From Polynucleobacter sp. MWH-P3-07-1 (GTDB lineage: Bacteria; Pseudomonadota; Gammaproteobacteria; Burkholderiales; Burkholderiaceae), in the NCBI RefSeq assembly GCF_018687555.1, contig NZ_CP061296.1:248001-312000 (forward strand): a DNA stretch of 64,000 nucleotides, written 5' to 3'. The notes beneath the pieces were generated by a model that ran no database searches, had not been told where the DNA came from, and saw only the letters and a program-made list of their open reading frames with translations. Positions 1 through 10,251 of this stretch are shown here, in pieces; position 1 is the stretch's first letter; every line of letters begins with the position of its first letter. The position numbers were made by a program, and so were the translations under genes.

Positions 1-776
1 CTTACACAGCAGTGGATCAGGCTGAAGCTGATGCTGAGTCAGCATATGCTGTCAATGCCCTCGCTCCTGAATTGATGGCTCAGTATGCCGCTAAACATAA
101 GGCGACCTTTCTGCATTACTCAACCGATTATGTATTTGATGGCAGTAAGTCAGGCTTTTATCTCGAAGATGATGTCTGCAATCCTCTGGGGGTCTACGGT
201 AAGAGTAAGCGGGCTGGTGAAGTAGCGATTCAAAAAGTATTTGAGAGTAGTCCAGCAGGGCAGTACGCTATTTTGCGAACCAGCTGGGTATATGGTGATG
301 GTGGTAATTTCATCCGTACTATTTTGCGCTTAGCTAAAGAGCGTGAAGAGCTCAAAGTGATCAATGATCAATATGGTGTACCCACTAGCGCCGCTTGGTT
401 AGCCTGTATTAGCTTAGAGCTTGTTTTAGATGCGCATTCACAGATCAAGACCTTTCCGTCGGGTATTTACCATGCGGTTCCTGCAGGTGAAACAACTTGG
501 TATGGTTTGGCAACTCAAGTCCTTCATAGCGCGATCGAGGCTGGCATGGTCCTGAAGCTGAAACCAGAGGCGGTCATACCGATTCCCGCGATTGAGTACC
601 CACTGCCTGCTCCAAGACCTCAAAATTCGAGGATGGCAACGAACAAACTACGTTCGATCTTGACACACCAAAATACTGATATTGCAAACTCTTATAATGA
701 TATGACTACGGGAAACCCTTTTCCGGATTGGAAAAAAATGGTTCAAAAATATGTCAAAAGTTTGTGTGCAAAGTAG
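1..776 (+). CDS. rfbD: dTDP-4-dehydrorhamnose reductase, 5'-truncated by window edge
   Basis: Last step of dTDP-L-rhamnose synthesis: NAD(P)H-dependent reduction of dTDP-4-keto-L-rhamnose in the cytoplasm. The reading frame is open from the first base and already reads YTAVDQAEAD, a segment that lies well inside RfbD proteins, so the true start is upstream; the GTG at 12 is only an internal valine. The short-chain dehydrogenase pattern is visible as STDYVFDG followed by the catalytic YGKSK (Tyr-x3-Lys). It is followed by rfbA after 25 bases and then rfbC, so this is the end of an rfb operon whose rfbB is expected just before the window. The family assignment is secure. Confidence 0.95.
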   Translation, partial: YTAVDQAEADAESAYAVNALAPELMAQYAAKHKATFLHYSTDYVFDGSKSGFYLEDDVCNPLGVYGKSKRAGEVAIQKVFESSPAGQYAILRTSWVYGDGGNFIRTILRLAKEREELKVINDQYGVPTSAAWLACISLELVLDAHSQIKTFPSGIYHAVPAGETTWYGLATQVLHSAIEAGMVLKLKPEAVIPIPAIEYPLPAPRPQNSRMATNKLRSILTHQNTDIANSYNDMTTGNPFPDWKKMVQKYVKSLCAK

Positions 777-801
777 TCCAATCGATTTTTAAGGATAGGT
801 A

Positions 802-1728
802 ATGAGCTTAAAGCGTAAAGGCATCATTTTGGCTGGAGGTTCGGGTACGCGTTTGTATCCAGTGACTCAAGCAGTATCTAAACAGCTCATGCCGGTTTAC
901 GACAAGCCCATGGTTTATTACCCACTCAGCACCCTGATGCTGGCTGGCATTCGAGATATCTTATTGATTTCCACGCCGCACGATACACCCCGCTTTTCTG
1001 AGTTATTAGGCGATGGGTCTCAGTGGGGCTTAAACATTGAGTATTGTGTTCAACCCTCACCAGACGGATTGGCGCAAGCCTTTACTTTAGGCAAGCATTT
1101 CATTAATGGACATCCCAGCGCTTTAGTGTTGGGCGATAATATTTTCTATGGCCATGAATTAGTGGATCAGTTAGATAGTGCCAATGAGCGCACCAGTGGC
1201 GCAACCGTGTTTGCTTATCACGTCAATGACCCTGAGCGTTATGGTGTAGTGGAGTTTGATCAGGCCTACAAAGCCCTCTCGATTGAAGAAAAGCCACTGA
1301 AGCCCAGAAGTAATTACGCTGTTACCGGCCTCTATTTTTACGACAATCAAGTCTGCGATATTGCTGCATCTATTAAGCCTAGCGCCCGCGGTGAATTAGA
1401 AATCACCGATGTCAATCGCGTCTATTTAGAGAAGCAAGAGTTGAGTGTCGAAATTATGGGGCGTGGGTTTGCTTGGCTCGACACTGGTACGCATGATTCT
1501 TTGTTAGATGCAGCAGGATTTATTGCCACCTTACAAAAACGTCAAGGACTCATGGTAGCTTGTCCCGAAGAGATTGCTTATCGTCAGGGCTGGGTTAGTG
1601 CAGAAGCTGTTGCAAAGGTGGCGGCGCAACTCAGTAAAAATAGTTATGGTCAATATCTGAGTAAGATTTTGAATGAACTGAATACTGCATCTCAGCCCAT
1701 CGGCCTATCTGCTAAGAAAGTGCGCTAA
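802..1728 (+). CDS. rfbA: Glucose-1-phosphate thymidylyltransferase
   Basis: Makes dTDP-glucose from glucose-1-phosphate and dTTP, the first step to dTDP-rhamnose and other dTDP-6-deoxysugars. The N-terminus carries the nucleotidyltransferase signature [11 protein letters not shown], followed by [16 protein letters not shown], and EKP is seen near residue 165. At 308 residues it is slightly longer than the usual 290 or so, with a short extra tail. An AAGGA ribosome site at 791-795 supports the ATG at 802. The stop overlaps the rfbC start by one base. Its product could also feed the FdtA/FdtB-like amino-sugar branch encoded near 45.5 kb. Confidence 0.96.
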   Translation: MSLKRKGIILAGGSGTRLYPVTQAVSKQLMPVYDKPMVYYPLSTLMLAGIRDILLISTPHDTPRFSELLGDGSQWGLNIEYCVQPSPDGLAQAFTLGKHFINGHPSALVLGDNIFYGHELVDQLDSANERTSGATVFAYHVNDPERYGVVEFDQAYKALSIEEKPLKPRSNYAVTGLYFYDNQVCDIAASIKPSARGELEITDVNRVYLEKQELSVEIMGRGFAWLDTGTHDSLLDAAGFIATLQKRQGLMVACPEEIAYRQGWVSAEAVAKVAAQLSKNSYGQYLSKILNELNTASQPIGLSAKKVR

Positions 1729-2294
1729 TGACTGGCAGTGGAAAAATTCAGATTACATCAACTGCGATTCATGATGTTCTTGTGCTAGAGCCTAAAGTGT
1801 TCGGCGATGAACGCGGTTGGTTTACTGAGTCCTTTAATGCAGAGGACTTTGCCCAAGCCACTGGCCTTAATCTCGATTTTGTTCAAGATAACCATTCATT
1901 CTCTCGGCAGTGGACTTTGCGCGGTCTGCACTATCAACTCGAGAAGACTCAGGGTAAATTGGTCAGAGTGCTTGCAGGTAGCGTATTTGACGTGGCGGTG
2001 GATCTTCGTAAAGATTCACCTACCTATGGCAAGTGGGTCGGGCTTGAGCTGAGCGCTGAGAACCATAAGCAACTGTGGATTCCTGCTGGCTTAGCCCATG
2101 GCTTTTTGGTGCTCTCTGAAACTGCCGAGTTTTTGTATAAAACGACAGATTATTACCACCCACAAAGCGAAGCCTGCTTGGCTTGGAATGATCCTCAGAT
2201 TGCCATTGAGTGGCCTCTTCCACAGGGTGTTTCACCCAATATGAATGCCAAGGATAGCGCTGGTTTGGCTTGGGAAGCAGCTCCCAAGTTTTAA
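1728..2294 (+). CDS. rfbC: dTDP-4-dehydrorhamnose 3,5-epimerase
   Basis: Cupin-fold epimerase converting dTDP-4-keto-6-deoxyglucose to dTDP-4-keto-L-rhamnose. The family hallmark FGDERGWFTESFN is near the N-terminus, and RGLHYQ holds the catalytic histidine. IPAGLAHGFLVLS is also typical. The 188-residue length matches the family. The ATG shares its A with the TAA of rfbA, which indicates translational coupling in the rfbA-rfbC pair. Confidence 0.96.
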   Translation: MTGSGKIQITSTAIHDVLVLEPKVFGDERGWFTESFNAEDFAQATGLNLDFVQDNHSFSRQWTLRGLHYQLEKTQGKLVRVLAGSVFDVAVDLRKDSPTYGKWVGLELSAENHKQLWIPAGLAHGFLVLSETAEFLYKTTDYYHPQSEACLAWNDPQIAIEWPLPQGVSPNMNAKDSAGLAWEAAPKF

Positions 2295-2324
2295 GCAGAG
2301 CCAAAACCATTAGATAATGCTCTG

Positions 2325-3350
2325 ATGGGCAATCCAAAAATCTTACTCGTGAAGTTATCTTCGCTTGGGGACGTACTCCACAACCTACCGATCGCTTGGG
2401 ATTTGCGCGCCCGCTTTCCGGATGCACAGATTGATTGGGTAGTTGAGGAAGGGTATGTCAACCTACTTAAACCGCTTCTTTCAAATCAGCACTTTCGAGG
2501 TATTGACCGCATTATTCCCTTTGGCTTGCGGGGCTGGAAAAAATCGCTCTTTTCACTGAAAACTTGGCAAGCCTTCTCTGTCTTTAAAAAAGACTTACAA
2601 GCACAGACCTACGATATCGTGATTGAGACTCAGGGTTTGCTCAAGTCAGCCCTGGTGTGTGCTCTAGCGAATAAAAGCCCCAATGCAATCATTGCTGGCT
2701 TAGCAAACGCAACCGAGTTCTCTGGGTATGAGCCCCTTGCAAGAACTTTCTATAACCAGTCAGTTCAGGTGCCAACCCAATGCCATGCGGTGGATCGCTC
2801 GCGTTGGGTAATGTGCTCTGCAATGGATATACCTTTAGTAGTCCGCGAGATTAGCCCTCAGTTTTATCCCCCCGGCTTTGTTGAGCAAATTCCGAATAGC
2901 TCAATCTTTGGTTTGCATCGACCATACATCTTGTGTTTTCATTCGACAGCTAGGGCAGCAAAACGCTGGCCTCAAGAAAATTGGGTTGCGCTAGGAAAAT
3001 CGTTGGCTGCAGAGGGCTATCAGATAGTTTTTCCTTGGGGCAATGCAGAAGAGCGAAGTATTAGTGAGGCCCTGGCGATGCAAGTGAGTCACTCTCTTGT
3101 GCCCCCAGCATTCTCAATTGATGAGGCATTTGCATTGATTAAAGGCGCAAGCCTGACGATTGGCGTTGATACAGGCTTAACCCATCTTGCAGCAGTTTTA
3201 GACAGACCTACTGTTGAAATCTACTGCGACTCCCCTCGTTGGAAGACTGAGGGCTACTGGTCAAAACAGATCCGGAATGTGGGTGACATTCAATCACCCC
3301 CAAGTAGTCAAGAGGTGTTGGCTGCTAGTCTTGAGCTGCTGAAGGGCTAG
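2325..3350 (+). CDS. waaC: Lipopolysaccharide heptosyltransferase I (GT9)
   Basis: Transfers L-glycero-D-manno-heptose from ADP-heptose to Kdo2-lipid A at the inner face of the inner membrane. The N-terminus ILLVKLSSLGDVLHNLP and the C-terminal GVDTGLTHLAAVLDRPTV are the classic GT9 heptosyltransferase motifs, and HSTARAAKRWP fits the substrate-binding loop. The length of 341 residues is normal. The gene lies 30 bases after rfbC and converges with tolC four bases downstream. WaaC is preferred over WaaF because of the overall motif set, but the exact acceptor cannot be read from sequence alone. Confidence 0.85.
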   Translation: MGNPKILLVKLSSLGDVLHNLPIAWDLRARFPDAQIDWVVEEGYVNLLKPLLSNQHFRGIDRIIPFGLRGWKKSLFSLKTWQAFSVFKKDLQAQTYDIVIETQGLLKSALVCALANKSPNAIIAGLANATEFSGYEPLARTFYNQSVQVPTQCHAVDRSRWVMCSAMDIPLVVREISPQFYPPGFVEQIPNSSIFGLHRPYILCFHSTARAAKRWPQENWVALGKSLAAEGYQIVFPWGNAEERSISEALAMQVSHSLVPPAFSIDEAFALIKGASLTIGVDTGLTHLAAVLDRPTVEIYCDSPRWKTEGYWSKQIRNVGDIQSPPSSQEVLAASLELLKG

Positions 3351-3354
3351 TGTA

Positions 3355-5013
3355 TTAACGCAGGAGTGTATTAATTGCCATCAGATCTTCATCTGATAGT
3401 GTTCCCGCAGTCGACTTCAGTTTGATGGCATTTAAGATTGTGGAATAGCGCGCTTGGGTTAGTTGCGCACGAGTAGTGATTAAGGAATCAAGCGCTACCA
3501 AAACATCCAAGTTAATTAAGGTGCCTACTTCAAATCCGAGTTGACTTGATTGCAGAGCAGAAGTGCCTGACTTTTCTGCAGCTTCATAGGCTTTTACGCT
3601 GGCTAATCCGCCATAAAATCCGGTAAATGCCTGTCGTACATTCTGAGCAGCAGTGCGGCGCAGATTGTCATAGTCTGATTTCGCCTTATCTAATAAAGCA
3701 GCATCTTGGCGGATGACCGAGCTGTTATAGCCGCCCGAATAGATCGGAATATTTAAAGTGAGCCCTACGGTATTGTTATAGATATTGGTTTGGGATGGCT
3801 GTGTACTATAGGTTGAACCATTATTGGTGTTATAGCCTGCAGTCGCACCTAGATTTAAGGTGGGGTAGTTCGCTGCAAGTGCACCACGATAGGTTGCTTC
3901 TGCAACATTCACATTGAGCTTACCAGCGAGCACGTTGAAGTTGGCGTTTTCAGCTTGGTGAATCCAGTCATCTAGGGTTTGACCAGCAGGTAATTTTGGA
4001 TTGACGCTATCGGCGACAGCGGGGCTCGGTACAGGATTTTTTAGAGTAGTACGAGGATCTTTGGCCACTCCCTCAAGCTGAGCATTTTTAGCTAGGGGCT
4101 TAACGGCGGGGACAGGGTGGCCAACCAGTTGCTCTAAGATGCCACGCTTCACGATTAAATCTGCTTGAGCAATTATCTCTTGAGAATTGGCTAAGTCGTA
4201 ATTGGCTTGCGCAGTATTGACGTCCACAATCGTGGCCAGACCTGCATCAAATTTAGCCTGAGCTTGATCAAGCTGTCGCTTAATGAGACTCATTTTTTCT
4301 TGATAGAGCACAACGTTATCTTGACTGGTCAAGACATCAAAATAGGCTTGAGAAACCCGAATAATAAGATCTTGTTGGGCTTGATAAAATTGAAGGTCAG
4401 CAATTTTGGTTGTGAGGTCACCAATCTTATATAGCTCTAAAGAGGCCACATTGATCAAAGGCTGAGTCAAGCTAACGGTGTAATTCTTTTGTCCAAAGAC
4501 GCGCGCATTTCCGGGATAAGTTGTCAGTGAGGAATTATTTGCAGCATGTTGGTAATAACGCGTCCAGCCCGGAGCAGCATTGACTTGGGGTAGCAAGAGT
4601 GATAAACCTTGCCAATATTGTTCTTGGTTTGCAACATACTGAAAGCGAGCACTCGTCATGACGGGGTCGCTGAATGCAGCCTCCTGGTACAGGGTGATCA
4701 AGTCCATTGCTTGCCCTGTGACATTGGCATCTTTTGCCCCGGCAATATTCGACAACACCGGCGCCTGTGGAATGGCTGGCTTGGCAATCACCATATTGGG
4801 TGGCAAATCGAGTCCAGTAAGACTCTGAGTGCTCACTGGCATCGGTAAGGCGTTCTTGGGAGCAGTCAGACTTGGGGCAGCCTGAGTCACTGTGACTGAG
4901 GTTTGTCCCAAGGCGTGCAAAGACCCAAGGGTAGACCCAGTAAACAAAGCAATATGAGCAAATCGGATTAGTAGCTTACGCAATCCGATGTGATCGAAGG
5001 TAAAACCAGTCAT
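3355..5013 (-). CDS. tolC: TolC family outer-membrane efflux protein
   Basis: Outer-membrane channel of type I secretion or multidrug efflux systems. The protein has a signal peptide ending near SLHALG, an unusually long proline/alanine-rich linker of about 70 residues, and two OEP repeats rich in Ala, Gln and Leu (for example QAQAKFDAGLATIVDVNTAQ and QLGFEVGTLINLDVLVALDS). The open frame runs up to 5082, but the internal ATG at 5013 places the signal peptide close to the N-terminus and is preferred. No periplasmic adaptor or inner-membrane pump is adjacent, so the partner system is unknown. It converges with the heptosyltransferase gene. Confidence 0.88.
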   Translation of the reverse strand: MTGFTFDHIGLRKLLIRFAHIALFTGSTLGSLHALGQTSVTVTQAAPSLTAPKNALPMPVSTQSLTGLDLPPNMVIAKPAIPQAPVLSNIAGAKDANVTGQAMDLITLYQEAAFSDPVMTSARFQYVANQEQYWQGLSLLLPQVNAAPGWTRYYQHAANNSSLTTYPGNARVFGQKNYTVSLTQPLINVASLELYKIGDLTTKIADLQFYQAQQDLIIRVSQAYFDVLTSQDNVVLYQEKMSLIKRQLDQAQAKFDAGLATIVDVNTAQANYDLANSQEIIAQADLIVKRGILEQLVGHPVPAVKPLAKNAQLEGVAKDPRTTLKNPVPSPAVADSVNPKLPAGQTLDDWIHQAENANFNVLAGKLNVNVAEATYRGALAANYPTLNLGATAGYNTNNGSTYSTQPSQTNIYNNTVGLTLNIPIYSGGYNSSVIRQDAALLDKAKSDYDNLRRTAAQNVRQAFTGFYGGLASVKAYEAAEKSGTSALQSSQLGFEVGTLINLDVLVALDSLITTRAQLTQARYSTILNAIKLKSTAGTLSDEDLMAINTLLR

Positions 5014-5132
5014 CTTTTTCCAAAGCGTAAATATGGGCTGAAGTTTAAGCCTAAACACGGTAAAGCAAGTATTTTCCCTCAATCTACTAGCTAAAAAGAG
5101 ATGCCCTAGGGTAATGGCTTAATATCTCGACT

Positions 5133-6002
5133 ATGGATCTCATTTTACTGACTAAAGCACTCATTTTGGGGGTGGTTGAAGGCCTGACCGAGTTTTTACC
5201 GATCTCCAGTACGGGTCACCTGATTTTGGTTGGAGACCTCCTCAACTTCAATGATGAGCGTGGCAAAGCATTTGAGGTGATTATTCAGTTTGGCGCCATC
5301 CTCGCGGTATGCTGGGAGTTCAGGGCCAAGCTCTGGAGAGTGGCTTCCACGCTTGGCAGCAGTTCGCTCTCACGTCGTTTTGTACTCAACCTCCTGATCG
5401 CTTCTTTTCCGGCGATGAGCTTAGGCCTGGTTTTTGGAAAACAAATTAAATCTGTCTTGTTTGCCCCTATTCCAGTCGCAACAGCATTTATTGTTGGTGC
5501 ACTCGTTATTTTCTGGGCTGAACGCTTGCAGGCCAAAAGACCGATCCAAACCATTGTGTCCCCCTTGCATTCGGTTGATGAGCTCTCTCATTTAGAAGCC
5601 CTGAAGGTCGGTCTTGCTCAATGTGCCGCTTTGATACCGGGCACCTCCCGCTCAGGGGCCACGATTATTGGGGGTATGCTGTTCGGATTGCCGCGCGCAG
5701 TAGCTACTGAGTTCTCTTTCTTCTTGGCCATTCCTGTTATTGGCGGAGCTACGGCTTATGAACTTCTCAAATTGTGGAAGTCCCCAGTCTCTTTAAGCGT
5801 CGACGGTAGCAGCACGGGAGACTTTACATTAGCGATCATAGTGGGTTTTGTGGCTGCCTTTATTTCAGCATTTGCCTGCGTCCGCTGGTTAATTCATTAT
5901 GTTGCTGGACATAACTTCATTCCTTTTGCGTGGTATCGCATTGTGTTTGGTTTGCTTGTTCTGATTAGCGCCTACACCGGCCTTGTAGCCTGGTCACATT
6001 AA
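5133..6002 (+). CDS. uppP: Undecaprenyl-diphosphatase (UppP/BacA)
   Basis: Integral membrane phosphatase that recycles undecaprenyl diphosphate to the monophosphate carrier used for peptidoglycan and O-antigen synthesis. Both catalytic signatures are present: [18 protein letters not shown] at the N-terminus and [17 protein letters not shown] in the middle. Several hydrophobic segments follow, with an additional C-terminal pair. The 289-residue length is typical. It is transcribed divergently from tolC and followed 16 bases later by a DUF2721 gene. Confidence 0.96.
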   Translation: MDLILLTKALILGVVEGLTEFLPISSTGHLILVGDLLNFNDERGKAFEVIIQFGAILAVCWEFRAKLWRVASTLGSSSLSRRFVLNLLIASFPAMSLGLVFGKQIKSVLFAPIPVATAFIVGALVIFWAERLQAKRPIQTIVSPLHSVDELSHLEALKVGLAQCAALIPGTSRSGATIIGGMLFGLPRAVATEFSFFLAIPVIGGATAYELLKLWKSPVSLSVDGSSTGDFTLAIIVGFVAAFISAFACVRWLIHYVAGHNFIPFAWYRIVFGLLVLISAYTGLVAWSH

Positions 6003-6018
6003 AAGATGGGATATAAGT

Positions 6019-6480
6019 ATGGATAACTCGATTGATGTCATCACGAATAATATTCAGCTGGCGCTAGCGCCCGTTTTTCTACTCACGGCAGTTGCTACTT
6101 TATTCAATGCGATTTCCACTCGCTTGGCAAGAACAGTCGATCGGATGCGAGCCATTCACAAAGAGTTGCGAGATGACAATATTTCTGAAGATGGCCTGTA
6201 TCAACTCATGCTCAAAGAGGCTGATGAATCCAAGTTTCGCGGCCGTCTTTGCACCATCGCAATATTTTTTGACGTCTTAAGTGGCGTACTCATTTCTTTA
6301 ACGGTTTTAGAGCTCTTCTTCTTTCAGGCTGGGGCCCTCAATACACCAAAAACGGGCTATGTGATGTGGAGCTTTGTATTCGGAATGGCCTCATTTATGA
6401 CCTCGATGGTAATCATGCTGGGCGAGGTGGTCTACGGCTATCTATCTGCTGGCTGGGAAAACCGCGTCCTCACTAAATAA
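6019..6480 (+). CDS. DUF2721 family membrane protein
   Basis: Small membrane protein of unknown function. About three hydrophobic segments are visible (roughly residues 14-34, 78-100 and 112-136), with a charged loop between the first two containing [19 protein letters not shown]. That pattern fits the DUF2721 family. It sits 16 bases after uppP and 20 bases before the UDP-glucuronate decarboxylase gene, so it is probably co-transcribed. No catalytic motif is visible and I propose no function. Confidence 0.75.
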   Translation: MDNSIDVITNNIQLALAPVFLLTAVATLFNAISTRLARTVDRMRAIHKELRDDNISEDGLYQLMLKEADESKFRGRLCTIAIFFDVLSGVLISLTVLELFFFQAGALNTPKTGYVMWSFVFGMASFMTSMVIMLGEVVYGYLSAGWENRVLTK

Positions 6481-6500
6481 AATTATTTCAAGATCCATCT

Positions 6501-7436
6501 ATGAACAAAATCCTCATCACTGGCGGCGCCGGCTTCTTGGGCTCTCACTTAACCGAGAAACTCCTTAAAGAAGGTAATGAAGTTTTAGTAGTCGATAACT
6601 TCTTTACGGGTACTAAGCAAAACTTAGCCCATTTGTTATCCGATCCTAAGTTGGAAGTGATGCGCCATGATGTGACCTTTCCGCTGTATGTAGAAACCAA
6701 TCAGATCTACAACTTAGCTTGTCCAGCTTCACCTGTGCACTATCAATATGATCCAGTACAAACGACTAAGACCAGTGTGCATGGCGCAATCAATATGCTG
6801 GGCCTGGCTAAAAGAACCCGTGCCAGAATTTTGCAAGCTTCAACTAGCGAAGTCTATGGTGATCCAGAAGTACATCCTCAGCCAGAAGAGTATTGGGGTA
6901 GGGTCAATCCGATTGGTATTCGCTCATGCTATGACGAGGGTAAACGCTGTGCTGAGACCCTCTTTTTTGATTACTACCGCCAGCATCAGTTGGACATCAA
7001 AGTGGTACGTATCTTTAATACCTATGGCCCACGGATGCATCCCAATGATGGCCGTGTGGTTAGCAACTTTATCGTGCAAGCCTTGCAAGGCAAAGACATT
7101 ACGATTTATGGCGATGGTCAGCAAACCCGTAGCTTTTGCTATGTCGATGATTTGATTGATGCCATGATCAAGATGATGAACTCAGAAGCGGGCTTTCCTG
7201 GCCCGGTCAATATTGGTAATCCTGGCGAATTCACCATGCTTCAATTGGCTGAAACCGTCCTCAAGCTCTCCGGCAGCAAATCTAAGATCGTTCACGAACC
7301 CTTGCCTTCTGATGATCCTAAGCAACGCCAACCCAATATTGAATTAGCCAAATCCAAACTAGGCTGGCAGCCCAAGGTCAATCTAGAAGACGGTCTTAAA
7401 GAGACCATTGCGTACTTTAAGAAGGTCTTAGCTTAA
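6501..7436 (+). CDS. UDP-glucuronate decarboxylase (UDP-xylose synthase-like SDR)
   Basis: Extended short-chain dehydrogenase predicted to convert UDP-glucuronate to UDP-xylose with enzyme-bound NAD. It shows the Rossmann motif [10 protein letters not shown], the segment [12 protein letters not shown] diagnostic of the UXS group, and TSEVYGDP plus SCYDEGKR containing the catalytic Tyr-x3-Lys. The C-terminal [18 protein letters not shown] is also typical. Length 311 residues. The UDP-glucose dehydrogenase needed to make its substrate is not in the window. It is followed immediately by trmB. Confidence 0.87.
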   Translation: MNKILITGGAGFLGSHLTEKLLKEGNEVLVVDNFFTGTKQNLAHLLSDPKLEVMRHDVTFPLYVETNQIYNLACPASPVHYQYDPVQTTKTSVHGAINMLGLAKRTRARILQASTSEVYGDPEVHPQPEEYWGRVNPIGIRSCYDEGKRCAETLFFDYYRQHQLDIKVVRIFNTYGPRMHPNDGRVVSNFIVQALQGKDITIYGDGQQTRSFCYVDDLIDAMIKMMNSEAGFPGPVNIGNPGEFTMLQLAETVLKLSGSKSKIVHEPLPSDDPKQRQPNIELAKSKLGWQPKVNLEDGLKETIAYFKKVLA

Positions 7437-7437
7437 T

Positions 7438-8241
7438 TTGAGTTCGCAGCCAGAAGGTAAGTTGGATCGTGTTGAGCGGATTCGCTCTTTTGTACTTCGC
7501 ACCGGAAGAACTACGACAGCCCAGCAACGTGCGATCGACGAGCTCGGTCCTAAATACCGCATCCCTTATCAAGACCAGACCCTTGATCTGATTAAAGTCT
7601 TTGATGGATCCACCAATCCCAAAATTCTGGAAATTGGTTTTGGTATGGGCGAGACTACCGCTGCAATCGCTCAACTTCGTAGTCAGGATGATTTTCTGGC
7701 TATCGAGGTCCATCCTCCAGGGATTGGCGCCTTACTCAAGCAGATTGGTGAAATGGGTCTCACTAATTTACGATTAATTCAGCATGATGCGGTTGAGGTG
7801 CTAGAAAAAATGATCTTGCCTGAGAGTTTGGATGGCATTCATATTTACTTTGCAGATCCTTGGCATAAGAAGCGTCACCATAAGCGTCGCTTGATCCAGG
7901 AAGCGTTCGTCAAATTGTTGGTATCTCGTTTAAAGTCGGGTGGCTATCTGCATTTAGCAACCGACTGGCATAACTATGCTGAGCAAATGTTTTTGGTGCT
8001 CAATGCCGAACCATCATTGCTGAATACTTCCCAAGAAAAAGTTTCAGTGAAAACCTTCGCGCTTGAAGATGTTGCCAAAGAGGCGGAAGTGGGAAATGAA
8101 TTCAAACCCAGCTTAGCGCAATTACAGGATCAGCATTTAGCCTATGTTGACCGACCCAGTTATCGGCCGATTACCAAGTTCGAGAATCGGGGCTTAAAGC
8201 TGGGGCACGGCGTATGGGACTTGGTTTATAAAAAAAGATAA
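7438..8241 (+). CDS. trmB: tRNA (guanine-N7-)-methyltransferase
   Basis: SAM-dependent methylation of G46 in the variable loop of tRNA. The SAM-binding motif EIGFGMGE is near residue 63, and the family signature [15 protein letters not shown] is present around residue 138. The 267-residue length includes an N-terminal extension typical of betaproteobacteria. The start used here is a TTG two bases after the preceding stop codon, so it is uncertain; a later start would still leave the catalytic domain intact. Confidence 0.93.
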   Translation: MSSQPEGKLDRVERIRSFVLRTGRTTTAQQRAIDELGPKYRIPYQDQTLDLIKVFDGSTNPKILEIGFGMGETTAAIAQLRSQDDFLAIEVHPPGIGALLKQIGEMGLTNLRLIQHDAVEVLEKMILPESLDGIHIYFADPWHKKRHHKRRLIQEAFVKLLVSRLKSGGYLHLATDWHNYAEQMFLVLNAEPSLLNTSQEKVSVKTFALEDVAKEAEVGNEFKPSLAQLQDQHLAYVDRPSYRPITKFENRGLKLGHGVWDLVYKKR

Positions 8242-8250
8242 ACCGTTTTT
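8223..8250 (+). terminator. Probable weak intrinsic terminator after trmB
   Basis: A seven-base stem GGTTTAT (8223-8229) / ATAAACC (8238-8244) with an A-rich loop is followed by five T residues. It overlaps the trmB stop codon and lies in the gap between convergent trmB and gabD. Only two GC pairs support the stem, so its strength is doubtful. Confidence 0.4.
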
Positions 8251-9727
8251 ATAGCCCAATACAAAGATATTTCAGTTCCAGGTATTCATCCATCCCGAAG
8301 ATACTGCCTTCGCGACCTAAGCCAGATTGCTTGACTCCGCCAAAAGGGGCTACTTCATTAGAGATGATGCCGCTATTCACACCAACGATACCGTATTCCA
8401 AAGCTTCAGCGACTTTCCAGATCCGTCCGATATCTCGACTGTAGAAATACGACGCCAAACCATACTGGCTTTGGTTTGCAAGTCTTATGACTTCATCATC
8501 ATTTTCAAAAGTGATGATCGGAGCCACTGGGCCAAAGGTTTCCTCTGTAGTAATCAGCATATCGCCGCTCACATTATCCAAAATGGTGGGTTCGTAATAG
8601 GTTCCACCCAAAGAAGAAGGCTTGCCACCTGCCACTAATTTGGCTCCTTTGCTCAGAGCATCGGCAACATGACGTTCTACCTTGGCAAGGGCTGCTTGAT
8701 CAATCAAAGGACCCTGAAGCACGCCTTCGTCAAGACCATTACCCACCTTGATTGCTTGAATCGCTTTAGCAAACCGTTCTACAAAAAGATCATGAACCTT
8801 TTTGTGAACATAAATTCGGTTGGCGCAGACACAGGTTTGGCCAGAGTTGCGGTACTTTGAAGCAATCGCGCCACTGACGGCAGCATCAATATCCGCATCT
8901 TCAAACACAATGAAGGGCGCATGGCCACCCAGTTCTAAGGCTAATTTTTTTAATGTTGGGGCGGATTGCGCCATGAGAATACGACCCACTTCAGTGGAGC
9001 CTGTGAACGAGAGGTGCCGCACAATAGACGAAGCGCATAAAGTCTTGCCAATTGCGATGGACTGCTCTGCATCAGCCGTAATCACGTTAATGACCCCATG
9101 CGGAATTCCGGCGCGGCCGGCAAGTTCAGCTAGCGCTAGGGCAGACAAGGGCGTTTGCTCAGCAGGCTTAATCACAATACTGCAACCAGCAGCCATGGCG
9201 GGTGCAATTTTGCGGGTGATCATGGCGATCGGGAAATTCCAAGGGGTTATGGCTGCACAAACTCCAATCGGCTGCTTGAGCACCATGAGGCGCTTGTCGC
9301 CCCAAGTGCTTGAGGGGATGGCTCCTGCAACCCGTTTGGCTTCTTCAGCAAACCATTCGACAAATGAGGCCCCGTAGGCCACTTCGCCGCGGGACTCTAG
9401 CAAAGGCTTGCCCTGCTCCAAGGTCATGAGTAAGGCTAGATCTTCAGTATTCGCAATGATCAGATCAAACCACTTGCGCATCACATTGGCACGCTCTTTA
9501 CCGGTCTTGCTCCGCCATGGGGGGAGGGCAGCGTTCGCTGCTGCAATTGCTAACTCAGCATCCGCAGAACCAAGATTGGCGACATGTGCAATCAGTTCGG
9601 ATGTTGCAGGGTTGTTGACTGAAAAAGTTTGCTTTGCTAAAGACTTGACCCATTGACCATTGATAAAGGCGTCCTCTCGAACGAGGCTAGGATCCTTTAA
9701 GAGTTTCCGAATATCTTGGGCTGACAT
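8249..9727 (-). CDS. gabD: NAD(P)-dependent succinate-semialdehyde dehydrogenase
   Basis: Aldehyde dehydrogenase superfamily enzyme, most like GabD, oxidising succinate semialdehyde to succinate. Visible motifs are PWNFPIAMITRKIAPAMAAG, the general-base region LELGGHAPFIVF and the nucleophile region NSGQTCVCANR. The C-terminal end reads GGVKQSGLGREGS. The 492-residue length is standard. No gabT or other GABA gene is adjacent, so the physiological substrate is inferred from family similarity. It is separated by 11 bases from nusB, upstream on the same strand. Confidence 0.88.
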   Translation of the reverse strand: MSAQDIRKLLKDPSLVREDAFINGQWVKSLAKQTFSVNNPATSELIAHVANLGSADAELAIAAANAALPPWRSKTGKERANVMRKWFDLIIANTEDLALLMTLEQGKPLLESRGEVAYGASFVEWFAEEAKRVAGAIPSSTWGDKRLMVLKQPIGVCAAITPWNFPIAMITRKIAPAMAAGCSIVIKPAEQTPLSALALAELAGRAGIPHGVINVITADAEQSIAIGKTLCASSIVRHLSFTGSTEVGRILMAQSAPTLKKLALELGGHAPFIVFEDADIDAAVSGAIASKYRNSGQTCVCANRIYVHKKVHDLFVERFAKAIQAIKVGNGLDEGVLQGPLIDQAALAKVERHVADALSKGAKLVAGGKPSSLGGTYYEPTILDNVSGDMLITTEETFGPVAPIITFENDDEVIRLANQSQYGLASYFYSRDIGRIWKVAEALEYGIVGVNSGIISNEVAPFGGVKQSGLGREGSIFGMDEYLELKYLCIGL

Positions 9728-9738
9728 GGCCGAGTAAA

Positions 9739-10251
9739 TTAAGCAGCGGAGATTTCAGCGCTACGGAGTTTTTGGGCTAAAAGGTCTAAGACGCCGTTGA
9801 CATACTTATGACCATCGGTTCCACCAAAGGTCTTAGCAAGCTCGACTGCTTCGTTGATTGCTACTTTATAAGGCACAGATAGATCGATGGCGAGTTCATA
9901 GACACCAATCAGCAGGGCAGCATGCTCTACTGGAGAGAGTTCATTGATGGGTCGATCTAAAGCGGGGGTGATGATGGCTTCGAGTTCATCGGTGCGCTCG
10001 AGAACGCCCTCAAAAATACCTTGGAACAATTCCAGCTGACAGCGACGGAAGGCAGGATCTTCTGAGAGTTGTTTAGTAATCGTTACAGAGTTCGGCAGGC
10101 TGCCCGCACGGCGCATCACAAGGCTTTGATAAACCCCTTGAAGGGCATATTCGCGGGCACGTCGACGTGGTGTGAGGGAGCGCTTGGGCGTGCTTGATTT
10201 GTTCTCTTTATCGGAGCTCGGTAGTTTTGCAGTGGCGATTGTCTTAGACAT
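9739..10251 (-). CDS. nusB: Transcription antitermination factor NusB
   Basis: RNA-binding component of the antitermination complex that acts with NusE on boxA sequences of rRNA operons. The core reads RRRAREYALQGVYQ, and the C-terminal half contains LIGVYELAIDLSVPYKVAINEAVELAKTFG, in which the family pattern is plain. An N-terminal extension of about 28 residues rich in Ser, Lys and Pro precedes the domain. Its start overlaps the ribH stop by one base; the ribBA-ribH-nusB order is common in proteobacteria. Confidence 0.95.
   Translation of the reverse strand: MSKTIATAKLPSSDKENKSSTPKRSLTPRRRAREYALQGVYQSLVMRRAGSLPNSVTITKQLSEDPAFRRCQLELFQGIFEGVLERTDELEAIITPALDRPINELSPVEHAALLIGVYELAIDLSVPYKVAINEAVELAKTFGGTDGHKYVNGVLDLLAQKLRSAEISAA

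Noticed and set aside
2020..2427. 135-codon minus-strand frame across rfbC and waaC
   Set aside because: It is antisense to two firmly identified genes and lacks any motif.
8820..9377. 185-codon plus-strand open frame inside gabD
   Set aside because: It lies wholly antisense to a well-conserved aldehyde dehydrogenase, has no family motif, and is explained by gabD codon bias.
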